Positions 18,471 to 26,232 of a stretch of DNA of 64,000 nt are shown here, piece after piece. Location: positions 248,001-312,000 of the forward strand of contig NZ_CAJHCP010000008.1 of assembly GCF_904848625.1 (NCBI RefSeq), in the 5' to 3' direction. Both the position numbers and the translations under genes were made by a program. This DNA is from Paraburkholderia metrosideri. GTDB lineage: Bacteria; Pseudomonadota; Gammaproteobacteria; Burkholderiales; Burkholderiaceae. Position 1 is the stretch's first letter. The number at the start of each line of letters is the position of its first letter. The notes under the pieces were generated by a model that saw only the letters and a list, made by a program, of their open reading frames with translations, ran no database searches and was not told the DNA's origin.

Positions 18471-18920
18471 ATGAATAAACAATTATTGTCAATGCAACGA
18501 CCTAACGACTGCCCCTGCGGCGGTGCCGCGCCCGCGCAGCGAAGCGGGACCAAAGCGCCGCGCTTTACACAATGTTGCGGCCGCTACATTGACGGCAATG
18601 AAACCGCACCACGCGCGCTCGAACTGATGCGCTCGCGTTACAGCGCCTATGTTGTCGGCGCAACGGAATACCTGCGCGCCACGTGGGCGCCTCACACTTG
18701 CCCTGCCGATCTCGACGCGGACCCGGGCGCGCCCGACGCGCCACGTTGGCTCGGACTTCAGATCAAGGCTTTCACCGAAACCGACGACCATCACGCGACG
18801 GTCGAATTCGTCGCACGATACAAGGTGGGCGGCCGCGCGCACCGGCTGCATGAACTCAGTCGCTTCGTGCGTGGCGACGACGGACGCTGGCGTTATATCG
18901 ACGGCGACGTTAGCGAGTAA
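18471..18920 (+). CDS. YchJ-family (UPF0225) protein
   Basis: A 149-aa protein with an N-terminal SEC-C-like zinc cluster (CPCG at residues 14-17, CC at 35-36) followed by an NTF2-like domain with the conserved ALELMRSRYSAYV and RWLGLQI segments. This matches the YchJ/UPF0225 group. SEC-C motifs bind zinc and often contact ribosome or SecA-related partners, but no function is established for this family. A start seven codons downstream (MQRPNDCPCG) is also reasonable. Confidence 0.88.
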   Translation: MNKQLLSMQRPNDCPCGGAAPAQRSGTKAPRFTQCCGRYIDGNETAPRALELMRSRYSAYVVGATEYLRATWAPHTCPADLDADPGAPDAPRWLGLQIKAFTETDDHHATVEFVARYKVGGRAHRLHELSRFVRGDDGRWRYIDGDVSE

Positions 18921-19555
18921 CCGCGCTCTGCGTCGCTGCTGCATTTCCAAATATTTCGCCCGCGGCCGGCTCACGTTACGCAGTATTCAGTGACCGCTTT
19001 CACCTGCACCGTTTTCAGCACTTACTGAACGCATCGACATAAGGCCCTGATATCAGGGCTTTTTTTTCGTGTTGGCTCGGCACCACAGCGTCCCCCTTTC
19101 GGTCGATTACTTCGTCCACCCAATCACCGGCGCGCCATGCGGGCCTTGGCTTCATCGACGCAAAAAGCGTGCGGCAATTTTTTCGTCGCGGGTTCTCCTT
19201 GATTGCACAAAACAAAATTGTCGTGCCAGGATGAGGCCGTAGCTTCATGACGTCACATTGCGAGAGCCTCTCCATAGCGGTTCCGCAAATGCGCAGGGGG
19301 GTCCTGCCGTTCACCAGAGAGTGTGGGTTCGGCGGCGGTCCCCGGCAGCAGGTGGCGCTCATCATCGGCGCGTGGGGTCGCGTCGGCCGTTTGGGTTCAT
19401 CCCGTGCGATCTCGATTAGCGTGCGTGCGCATAGCGCACTCCGTACGCGAGTGTGTTTTTGTTTGTCGAAAATGCGGACGAAAGGAAAACGTCAGCAATA
19501 TTCCGGCGAACAGACATCACGGTGTTCAGGGCAGGTTCTTGAGGCAGGTGCGTCA
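18921..19555. other. Gene-free 635-bp region with one terminator
   Basis: Apart from the terminator at 19042-19068 I see no supported gene. A reading frame in phase with the downstream hydrolase runs back to 19247, but its first 103 codons are Arg/Cys/Ser-rich and precede a good signal peptide, so it is treated as untranslated. The interval is somewhat lower in GC than its neighbours around 19180-19220. Confidence 0.6.
19042..19068 (+). terminator. Rho-independent terminator with long T tract
   Basis: The perfect palindrome GCCCTGATATCAGGGC (19044-19059) is followed by eight T residues. It lies 120 bp after the YchJ-family gene and probably ends its transcript. Confidence 0.88.
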
Positions 19556-20863
19556 ATGGTGTTCAGCAAGGTTCTGACGAAGTGTGTGGTGATCTGTGCA
19601 GCGGCTACGTGCGCTGTCGCAGCCGCTCATGCCGATCCGCTCGCCGGTACATCTGCCGATGCGCGCACCGCCGCACTCGCCGACAACCAGGCAGGCCCGC
19701 TGGCACGCGCTCATGTGCCGCGTATCGCGCTCGACGACGTTTATCTGCCCACGGCGAGCCTCAACGAAAAAATCATTCGCGTGCCGGTCGATGCCGACGG
19801 CTCGACCACGCTCGAAACCACGGTCTACAAACCGGACGGCGCAGGCCCGTTCCCGATGATCGTATTCAACCACGGCAAGATTCCTGGCGATCCGCGTACG
19901 CAGGAGCGCAGCGACCCGCTGCCGTTCGCACGCGAATTTGTCCGCCGTGGCTATGTCGTGGTCGCGCCGAACCGTCAGGGCTTCGGTCATTCGGATGGCG
20001 TGTATGAACAGGACGGTTGCGACGTCGAACGTAACGGCCTGGGTCAGGCTGGCGACGTCGCGGCAACCATCAGCTACATGACGAAGCAGCCTTACGTGGA
20101 CGCAAACCATATCGTCGTGGCGGGCACTTCGCATGGCGGTCTTGCGACGATGGCTTACGGCACGGAAGCTGCGCCTGGTGTGCGGGCGTTAATCAATTTC
20201 TCGGGCGGCTTGCGGCAGGATGCGTGCACGGACTGGCAGGGCAATCTGACGCGCGCGTTTGGCGCTTATGGTGAAAAGACCAAAGTGCCGTCGCTGTGGA
20301 TGTATGGAGATAACGATTCGGTCTGGAATGCGCCGCTGGTGGCGGGCATGTACGCCGCGTTTGGCGCGCATGGTGCGAGCACGAAGATGGTGGATTACGG
20401 CAGCTACAAGAATGACGCGCATCGGCTGGTAGGCGACCGCGATGGCGTGCATGTGTGGTGGCCGGCTGTCGAAGCGTTTCTGGCCCAGGTGGGGATGCCT
20501 ACCGGTGTGCGGTATCAGGTGTCGGATCCGTCATCGCCTAAGGCGAGTGGTTTTGCTGCTGTCGATTCCGTCGACGCTGTGCCTTATGTCGATGAAGCGG
20601 GGCGTTCGGGGTATCGGAATTTCCTGCATCAGTATCCGAGTCGCGCGTTTGCCGTGTCGGATTCGGGGGCCTGGTCGTGGGCTGAAGGTGGGGATGATCC
20701 GATGTCGGTGGCGGTGGCTAATTGCCAGAAGCAGAGCGCGGCTCCTTGCCGGTTGTATGCGGTTGATAATTCGGTGGTTTGGGGGACCCAGGGGGCGCAG
20801 ACGGCGCAAGGGACTTCTTCTCCTACTGATGAAGGGCAGAGGGCTATTGCTAGTCGGAATTGA
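19556..20863 (+). CDS. Secreted alpha/beta hydrolase (dienelactone hydrolase/dipeptidyl-peptidase-like)
   Basis: A 435-aa exported hydrolase. The ATG at 19556 begins a signal peptide (MVFSKVLTKCVVICAAATCAVAAAHA). A lid-like N-terminal sheet precedes the fold, with the oxyanion region FNHGKIPG and the nucleophile elbow GTSHGG holding the catalytic Ser. The Asp is likely in YGDNDSVW and the His in KNDAHRLVGD. The last 90 residues form an extra region with an SDSGAWSWAEGGDDP repeat-like stretch. The substrate is unknown; ester or peptide bonds are the family's targets. The codon bias drops toward its 3' end, next to the repeat block. Confidence 0.85.
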   Translation: MVFSKVLTKCVVICAAATCAVAAAHADPLAGTSADARTAALADNQAGPLARAHVPRIALDDVYLPTASLNEKIIRVPVDADGSTTLETTVYKPDGAGPFPMIVFNHGKIPGDPRTQERSDPLPFAREFVRRGYVVVAPNRQGFGHSDGVYEQDGCDVERNGLGQAGDVAATISYMTKQPYVDANHIVVAGTSHGGLATMAYGTEAAPGVRALINFSGGLRQDACTDWQGNLTRAFGAYGEKTKVPSLWMYGDNDSVWNAPLVAGMYAAFGAHGASTKMVDYGSYKNDAHRLVGDRDGVHVWWPAVEAFLAQVGMPTGVRYQVSDPSSPKASGFAAVDSVDAVPYVDEAGRSGYRNFLHQYPSRAFAVSDSGAWSWAEGGDDPMSVAVANCQKQSAAPCRLYAVDNSVVWGTQGAQTAQGTSSPTDEGQRAIASRN

Positions 20864-20900
20864 GCGGTTTTGGGGCTGGCGCGGGGGGTTGGCTTGGGGT

Positions 20901-21153
20901 GTTGGCCTTTCCTTGAATTCACGGTGGTCTATTAGCACTGCCCCTGTGCGGGGCGGCACTCACTTTCTTTGCCGCCGCAAAGAAAGTAAGCAAAGAAAGC
21001 GGGCTCACACCGCTAGCTCCTAAGCGGGTCCCCTGGCTTGGAGGGGGCAGTGGTGCATCTGGAATCGGTGCTTCCGCGCACTCCGCGTTGGTGGCAAGTT
21101 GCCCGATGGCTGGATGCTTTGGTCGGGCGCCGCCTTGGGTGTGTTCTTTGGGC
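20901..21153 (+). repeat. 253-bp repeat unit, copy A
   Basis: Direct copy starting GTTGGCCTTTCCTTG. The first 200 bp are the core and the last 53 bp a linker that recurs between copies C and D. Within the core are a GCCCC/GGGGC hairpin (20940-20954) and a perfect 11-bp stem, ACTTTCTTTGC with GCAAAGAAAGT, around CGCC (20962-20987). The unit repeats with a period of exactly 253 bp to copy B. Confidence 0.9.
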
Positions 21154-21366
21154 GTTGGCCTTTCCTTGCTTTCACGGTGGTCTATTAGCACTGCCCCTGT
21201 GCGGGGCGGCACTCACTTTCTTTGCCGCCGCAAAGAAAGTAAGCAAAGAAAGCGGGCTCACACCGCTAGCTCATAAGCGGGTCCCCTGGCTTGGAGGGGG
21301 CAGTGGTGCATCTGGAATCAGTGCTCCCGCGCACTCCGCGTTCGTGACAAGGCAGTCATTCTTCCG
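21154..21366 (+). repeat. 253-bp repeat unit, copy B (core only)
   Basis: Second direct copy, nearly identical to copy A. It lacks the 53-bp linker and instead continues into GTGACAAGGCAGTCAT-type sequence that is mirrored at the outer edge of copy C, so B and C are the inner arms of a large inverted repeat. Confidence 0.9.
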
Positions 21367-21633
21367 GCGACGCTTCGCGCGCCGTAGCGGTAGTTCTTCA
21401 GCCACCCTCTCATGCTTTCCGCTGACCGCCAGATCGCGTCCCTGGTGGAGAGACGCCATATCCCAATGATTCAATGTGTTTGTCTGCGCCACCTGCCTCC
21501 GCTGCAGGGCGGTATGCGCGTTTGCATATCTAAAAAACCAAGGGGTGCTCCACGAGTTGCCGAGTATTGCGACCGCACCTGCTCCCACACACCGCAAAAA
21601 GAACGCCCTTTCCGGCGAGCACGAAGTGCGAGG
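21367..21633. other. Unique core between the inverted repeat arms
   Basis: About 267 bp not repeated elsewhere in the window, flanked by the inward-facing copies B and C. It has no credible open reading frame and contains an A-rich stretch (CTAAAAAACC near 21530). It could be a decayed insertion, a non-coding RNA gene or the loop of the inverted structure. Confidence 0.6.
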
Positions 21634-21901
21634 CGGGAAGTATGACTGCCTTGTCACGAGCGCGGAGTGTGCGGGAGCACCGATTCCAGATGCACCACTG
21701 CCCCCTCCAAGCCAGGGAACCCACTTAAGAGCTAGCGGTGTGAGCCCGCTTTCTTTGCTTACTTTCTTTGCGGCGGCAAAGAAAGTGAGTGCCGCCCCGC
21801 ACAGGGGCAGTGCTAATAGACCAGCGTGAATTCAAGGAAAGGCCAACGCCCAAAGAACACACCCAAGGCGGCTCCCAGCCAAAGCATCCAGCCATCGGGC
21901 A
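21634..21901 (-). repeat. 253-bp repeat unit, copy C (inverted)
   Basis: Reverse complement of the A/B core, followed by the 53-bp linker (21849-21901), itself the reverse complement of the A-B linker. A few positions differ from A and B, such as CAGCGTGAATTC in place of the expected CACCGTGAATTC. The distance from copy C to copy D is again 253 bp. Confidence 0.9.
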
Positions 21902-22157
21902 ACTTGTCACGAACGCGGAGTGCGCGGAAGCACCGATTCCAGATGCACCACTGCCCCCTCCAAGCCAGGGGACCCGCTTAAGAGTTGGCGGTGTGAGCCC
22001 GCTTTCTTTGCTTACTTTCTTTGCGGCGGCAAAGAAAGTGAGTGCCGCCCCGCACAGGGGCAGTGCTAATAGACCAGCGTGAATTCAAGGAAAGGCCAAC
22101 GCCCGTGGAGCACAAGCAAGGCGGCTCCCGGCCAAAGCATGCAGCCAAGGGCAACGG
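21902..22157 (-). repeat. 253-bp repeat unit, copy D (inverted)
   Basis: Second inverted copy. The core runs to about 22104 and is followed by a diverged linker with GGAGCACAAGCAAGGCGG, then GGGCAACGGGCAAC-type short repeats. It forms the outer arm matching copy A. Confidence 0.88.
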
Positions 22158-22225
22158 GCAACGGGCAACAGGAAACCGAAAACGCCCCCGCCAGCCCACC
22201 GCAAACTCAAGAAAAGCCCCCCACC

Positions 22226-22291
22226 CCAAAACCAAAACCAAAACCAAAACCAAAACCAAAACCAAAACCAAAACCAAAACCAAAACCAAAA
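22226..22291 (+). repeat. Hexanucleotide array, 11 x CCAAAA
   Basis: Eleven perfect CCAAAA units (66 bp), 274 bp upstream of the IclR-family start. Such arrays are prone to slipped-strand changes in copy number. It lies in no gene, so any effect would be on spacing or structure in the regulator's upstream region. Confidence 0.95.
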
Positions 22292-22565
22292 GGCCACGCC
22301 TCCCCAAATCCCATTATATGAATCCACCATTCACATATTGGAGATTTCTCAAAAACCCCCCTACAATCCAACCCAATACGCACCGTTCGCCAGAAAGCCA
22401 CCCTTCTGACCACGGAAAACAGCGACGCAAAAAAATCGGAGACAAGGCCAAACCATGCCCAATAGCTTGAGGCAGCACCCCCGCGCCCGCAGCATCGCGA
22501 GCACATCAAGCCGTTTCTCTGGCCCCGCGCTGTAAGCGCAAAAAACCACCCAAAAGCCAATCGCC

Positions 22566-23522
22566 ATGAATAAAGCGATGCCCACTCACGCCGGGAGCGC
22601 GTCCGACGCGGATCACGCGACCAGCGCCGCCCCGCGGCCGGTTCCCGTCGCCAAAGCGCCACGAGCCAGCGTTCAACCGGCCCCTGTCGACGCCATCGCA
22701 TTGCCGAGCACGCTGCTGGATATCACGCCGCAGCAAGCCGGCACGCAAACGCTGCTGCGCGGCCTGGCGATTCTCGAAGCCGCGGCGGCGGGCGTGCGCG
22801 ATCTGCGCACCTTCGGCGCGGCGCTCGGCACGACCCGCAGCACGACGCATCGGCTGGTCAGCAGTCTCGTGCAGGCGCGCTATCTGCGGCAGGTTCAAGG
22901 CGGCTATCTGCTCGGCCCGAAGTTGATCGAACTGGGCACCATCGCGCTCGAACAAATGCCGCTTACCGCGGTGGCGCGTCCGCATCTCGAATCGCTGGCC
23001 GAACAGACGCTCGACACGATCCACCTCGGCGTCCGCGACGGCGACGACGTGCTGTACATCGACAAGATTCCGGGCACCCGTGGCCTCGAAATGCGCTCGC
23101 GCGTCGGTCACCGCATGCCGCTGGCGTCGACGGGAATCGGCAAGGCGATGATGCTCGACCTCACGCCGGATGTCTGGCAATCGCTATTCGACGCATCGCG
23201 CCGCGCGCTCGCCGGCGTCACGTTCAAGCCGGACAATCGTCCGGACGCGCCGACCTTCATGCAGCGCATGGCGGGCTACTCGGCGGGCGGCTATACCTTC
23301 GACCTCGAGGAAAACGAGGCGGCGATCCGCTGCGTCGCGGCACCCGTGCGTGATGCGTCGGGCGCAGTGGTGGCGGCGCTTTCCGTGGCGAGCACGATTC
23401 CGTACATGTCGCTCGAACGCATGGACGAACTGATTCCGGTCGTGCAGCGCGAAGCGCGCGCGATTTCGGAGGAACTCGGCTGGCGTGCGCCACAACCGGC
23501 AACCCGCAGGATCAAACGATGA
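22566..23522 (+). CDS. IclR-family transcriptional regulator
   Basis: A 318-aa regulator with an N-terminal winged helix (about residues 60-120; LRGLAILEAAAAG, STTHRLVSSLVQARYL) and a C-terminal IclR effector domain (about 135-305) with the TIHLGVRDGDDVLYIDK and STGIGKAMM blocks. The first 55 residues are an Ala/Pro-rich extension; a start at the next ATG (22581) is possible. Its stop overlaps the dgoK start by 4 bp, so it leads the sugar operon and probably controls it in response to a sugar acid or keto-deoxy intermediate. Confidence 0.92.
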   Translation: MNKAMPTHAGSASDADHATSAAPRPVPVAKAPRASVQPAPVDAIALPSTLLDITPQQAGTQTLLRGLAILEAAAAGVRDLRTFGAALGTTRSTTHRLVSSLVQARYLRQVQGGYLLGPKLIELGTIALEQMPLTAVARPHLESLAEQTLDTIHLGVRDGDDVLYIDKIPGTRGLEMRSRVGHRMPLASTGIGKAMMLDLTPDVWQSLFDASRRALAGVTFKPDNRPDAPTFMQRMAGYSAGGYTFDLEENEAAIRCVAAPVRDASGAVVAALSVASTIPYMSLERMDELIPVVQREARAISEELGWRAPQPATRRIKR

Positions 23523-24586
23523 CACACGCGGGTTCTTCCCAAACAGCACCGGCTTCTCCTGCCAACGACGCAGGCGCCGACGCACACTTCCCGGACGCCG
23601 CGCTGATCGCGCTCGACTGGGGCACCAGCTCACTGCGTGCGTATCTGTTCGACGCAGCGGGCCAGGTGCTGGCCACGCGTTCGTCGCCGGCCGGCATCAT
23701 GAATTTGCCGCGCAGCGCGGAGCAGGGCGGTTTCGACGCAGCTTTCGACGACGTCTGCGGTGCGTGGCTCAAACACGCCCCCCATCTACCGGCAATCGCA
23801 GCGGGCATGGTCGGCAGCGCGCAAGGCTGGCTGGAAGCGCCGTACGTCGACGCGCCCGCCAATGCCGACGCGCTGGTCGCCGGTATCGTCCGCGTCAAGG
23901 CGGCGTGCGGTGCGACGCTGCATATCGTGCCGGGCGTATTGCAACGTGGCGAACTGCCCAACGTCATGCGCGGCGAGGAAACGCAGATTTTCGGCGCACT
24001 CACCGAAAGCGCGAACGCTACGAACGCATCCAGCAACGACGCCCGCGCATTGATCGGCTTGCCCGGCACCCACGCGAAATGGGCGGTGGTGCAGGCGGGC
24101 CGGATCGAGCGATTTCATACCTTCATGACCGGCGAAGTGTTCGCGGCATTGCGTGAACACACGATTCTCGGCCGCACGATGGTCACGCCGGATCGTCCGG
24201 ATGCCGAAGCGTTTCTGCACGGCGTGAACATCGCGCGGGAAAAAGGCCAGGCGGGTGTGCTGGCGACTATTTTCAGCGCCCGCTCGCTCGGCCTCACCGG
24301 TCAATTGCCAGGACAGAAACAGCCCGACTATTTGTCGGGCCTGCTGATCGGACACGAACTGGCGGGTCTCGACGCGGTGCTGGCGCAACAGCAGGATTCA
24401 CTCGCCGGCCAAAGCCTGCGTCTGATCGGCAACGAAGCGCTGTGCGAGCGTTATCGCCTCGCGCTGGCGCAATTCGGCTGCACCCGGACAGAACTGGTCA
24501 GGCAGGCGACCGAGCGCGGCCTGTGGCGCGTCGCCTCGCAGGCGGGACTCGTCAATCCCGCCGCTCAAACGGCGCACGCCGGCTAA
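23519..24586 (+). CDS. dgoK: 2-dehydro-3-deoxygalactonokinase
   Basis: A 355-aa kinase of the DgoK family, which phosphorylates 2-keto-3-deoxygalactonate at C6. The actin-like fold opens with LIALDWGTSSLRAYLFD and has the conserved GMVGSAQGW, GEETQIFGAL and GLPGTHAKW segments. The start overlaps the iclR stop (ATGA), so they are translationally coupled. The aldolase gene follows 36 bp later, giving the last two steps of the De Ley-Doudoroff galactose pathway. Confidence 0.95.
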   Translation: MTHAGSSQTAPASPANDAGADAHFPDAALIALDWGTSSLRAYLFDAAGQVLATRSSPAGIMNLPRSAEQGGFDAAFDDVCGAWLKHAPHLPAIAAGMVGSAQGWLEAPYVDAPANADALVAGIVRVKAACGATLHIVPGVLQRGELPNVMRGEETQIFGALTESANATNASSNDARALIGLPGTHAKWAVVQAGRIERFHTFMTGEVFAALREHTILGRTMVTPDRPDAEAFLHGVNIAREKGQAGVLATIFSARSLGLTGQLPGQKQPDYLSGLLIGHELAGLDAVLAQQQDSLAGQSLRLIGNEALCERYRLALAQFGCTRTELVRQATERGLWRVASQAGLVNPAAQTAHAG

Positions 24587-24622
24587 CCGGCTGCACCGCC
24601 GCTTACGAAACAAGGAACCGAC

Positions 24623-25303
24623 ATGCAACCTCACATCAATCTGCCCGCTCCGTATATGCCGCACGCGGGTTTGATCGCAGCGTTCGAAGCCTGTCCGCTG
24701 ATCGCAATCATGCGTGGCGTGACGCCCGCCGATGCGGCCGAACACGGTCAGGCGCTGTACGAAGCCGGTTTTCGCATCGTCGAAGTGCCGCTGAATTCGC
24801 CGCAGCCATTCGACAGCATCGCCGCCATCCGCAAAGTGCTGCCGGCAGATGCAATCGTCGGCGCGGGCACGGTGCTGCATCCGAGCTTCGTCAATGACGT
24901 GAAGTCGGCGGGTGGCGATCTGATCGTGATGCCGCATAGCGATCCGGAAGTCGTCAGCGCTGCGAAAGCACAAGGTATGGCCTGCGCACCGGGCGTCGCG
25001 ACGCCGACCGAAGCCTTCATCGCGCTGAAGAACGGCGCGGACGTCCTGAAGATGTTCCCCGCCGAACAACTCGGCTGCCAGGTCGTGAAAGCATGGCGCG
25101 CAGTGATCGCGGCGCAGGTTCCGCTGGTGCCGGTCGGCGGCGTCACGCCGGACAACATGGGGCCGTTCCTCAGTGCCGGCGCGAACGGCTTCGGTCTCGG
25201 CTCGGCGTTGTACAAGCCGGGTCAGAGCGCCGCCGTGACCGCTTCGCATGCGAAGGCGTTCATCAACGGCCTGCGGATCGCTCGTGCGGGCGTGAAGAAA
25301 TGA
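24623..25303 (+). CDS. dgoA: 2-dehydro-3-deoxy-6-phosphogalactonate aldolase
   Basis: A 226-aa class I KDPG/KDPGal aldolase that cleaves 2-keto-3-deoxy-6-phosphogalactonate to pyruvate and glyceraldehyde 3-phosphate. The Schiff-base lysine is Lys143 in DVLKMFPAEQLG, with Glu54 in VEVPLNSP as acid/base. Sequence features fit DgoA rather than Eda (EVPLNSPQP, KMFPAE). The stop TGA overlaps the ATG of the next SDR gene (ATGA). Confidence 0.95.
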   Translation: MQPHINLPAPYMPHAGLIAAFEACPLIAIMRGVTPADAAEHGQALYEAGFRIVEVPLNSPQPFDSIAAIRKVLPADAIVGAGTVLHPSFVNDVKSAGGDLIVMPHSDPEVVSAAKAQGMACAPGVATPTEAFIALKNGADVLKMFPAEQLGCQVVKAWRAVIAAQVPLVPVGGVTPDNMGPFLSAGANGFGLGSALYKPGQSAAVTASHAKAFINGLRIARAGVKK

Positions 25304-26076
25304 AACGGCTCGCCGGCAAAACGACGCTAGTCACGGGTGCCGGACGCGGAATCGGCGCGGCGATTGCGCTGGCGTTCGCGCGCGAAGGCGCGTCGGTCGT
25401 GTTGGCAGAACTGGACATCGATACCGCGCAGCAAACGGCGGAGTCGATCAGGGCGCAAACCGGCTCACGGGTGCTCGCGGTGCGGACCGACGTCACGCAA
25501 TCGGCGTCCGTTCAGCATGCGGTGAGCGAGGCCGGCAACGCCTTTGGTCCGGTCGACGTGCTGGTGAACAACGCGGGCATCAACGTGTTCTGCGACCCGC
25601 TGACCATGACCGACGACGACTGGCGGCGCTGCTTCGCGGTCGATCTCGACGGCGTGTGGAACGGTTGCCGCGCGGTGTTGCCGGGCATGGTCGAACGCGG
25701 CGCGGGCAGCATCGTGAACATTGCCTCGACACATTCGTTCAAGATCATTCCGGGCTGTTTCCCGTATCCGGTCGCGAAGCACGGTGTGATCGGTCTGACG
25801 CGCGCGCTCGGTATCGAATATGCGCCGCGCAATGTGCGGGTCAACGCGATTGCACCGGGTTATATCGAAACACAACTGACGCACGACTGGTGGAACGAGC
25901 AGCCCGACCCGGCCGCCGCGAAACTGGCCACGCTCGCTCTGCCGCCGATGAAACGCATTGGCCGCCCCGAAGAAGTGGCGATGACGGCGGTGTTCCTCGC
26001 ATCGGACGAAGCGCCGTTCATCAACGCCAGTTGCATCACCGTCGACGGCGGCCGTTCCGCGCTGTATCACGACTGA
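25300..26076 (+). CDS. SDR-family sugar dehydrogenase (first of two in the cluster)
   Basis: A 258-aa classical SDR with TGAGRGIG at residues 12-19, an acidic residue after the second strand (AELD) suggesting NAD preference, Ser143, and Tyr156/Lys160 in YPVAK. The start at 25300 overlaps the aldolase stop by 4 bp; the frame runs further upstream, but that part is a shadow of dgoA. In this operon it probably oxidises a sugar or sugar acid. The closest families I recognise are L-fucose/galactose dehydrogenase-like or keto-deoxy-acid dehydrogenases; sequence alone does not choose. Confidence 0.88.
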   Translation: MKRLAGKTTLVTGAGRGIGAAIALAFAREGASVVLAELDIDTAQQTAESIRAQTGSRVLAVRTDVTQSASVQHAVSEAGNAFGPVDVLVNNAGINVFCDPLTMTDDDWRRCFAVDLDGVWNGCRAVLPGMVERGAGSIVNIASTHSFKIIPGCFPYPVAKHGVIGLTRALGIEYAPRNVRVNAIAPGYIETQLTHDWWNEQPDPAAAKLATLALPPMKRIGRPEEVAMTAVFLASDEAPFINASCITVDGGRSALYHD

Positions 26077-26077
26077 G

Positions 26078-26112
26078 TCACGTATCACGCATCACGCATC
26101 ACGTATCACGCA
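26078..26112 (+). repeat. Heptamer tandem repeat, 5 x TCACGYA
   Basis: Five head-to-tail copies of TCACGTA or TCACGCA begin one base after the SDR stop codon. They lie 120 bp before the binding protein gene, in the only sizeable gap in this part of the operon. Confidence 0.9.
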
Positions 26113-26232
26113 ACAAGAAAGTAGAAGGGCAAAAAAGTACACCGGACGACGCGCTGGCCGCGTGTGTCATACCCGGTACAAGAAGACGCGGCCGATACCT
26201 TCTCGTTATCAATTAGTCAGGAGACAAGCACC

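Larger units (their letters stand above)
20864..22565. other. 1.7-kb non-coding region holding an inverted repeat block
   Basis: This interval has no protein-coding gene that I can support. It contains four copies of one 253-bp unit (two direct, two inverted), a unique core of about 270 bp, and a CCAAAA hexamer array, each listed separately. The open frames that recur in it (for example those containing FFAAAKKVS) are translations of the repeat itself. The last 270 bp before the IclR gene presumably hold its promoter. Confidence 0.8.

Noticed and set aside
19247..19555. A 103-codon N-terminal extension of the alpha/beta hydrolase
   Set aside because: It would bury the signal peptide that starts at 19556 and has unusual composition.
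20919..22082. Several short open frames with the shared sequence FFAAAKKVS
   Set aside because: They are translations of the repeat cores on both strands, with no ribosome binding sites; identity follows from DNA repetition, not from protein conservation.
20901..22157. CRISPR array
   Set aside because: The repeats are 200-253 bp, only four, partly inverted, and not separated by uniform unique spacers; no cas genes are nearby.
22079..22321. An open frame encoding a Lys-Pro repeat tail
   Set aside because: It is the CCAAAA array read in one frame and begins inside repeat copy D; no gene is supported.
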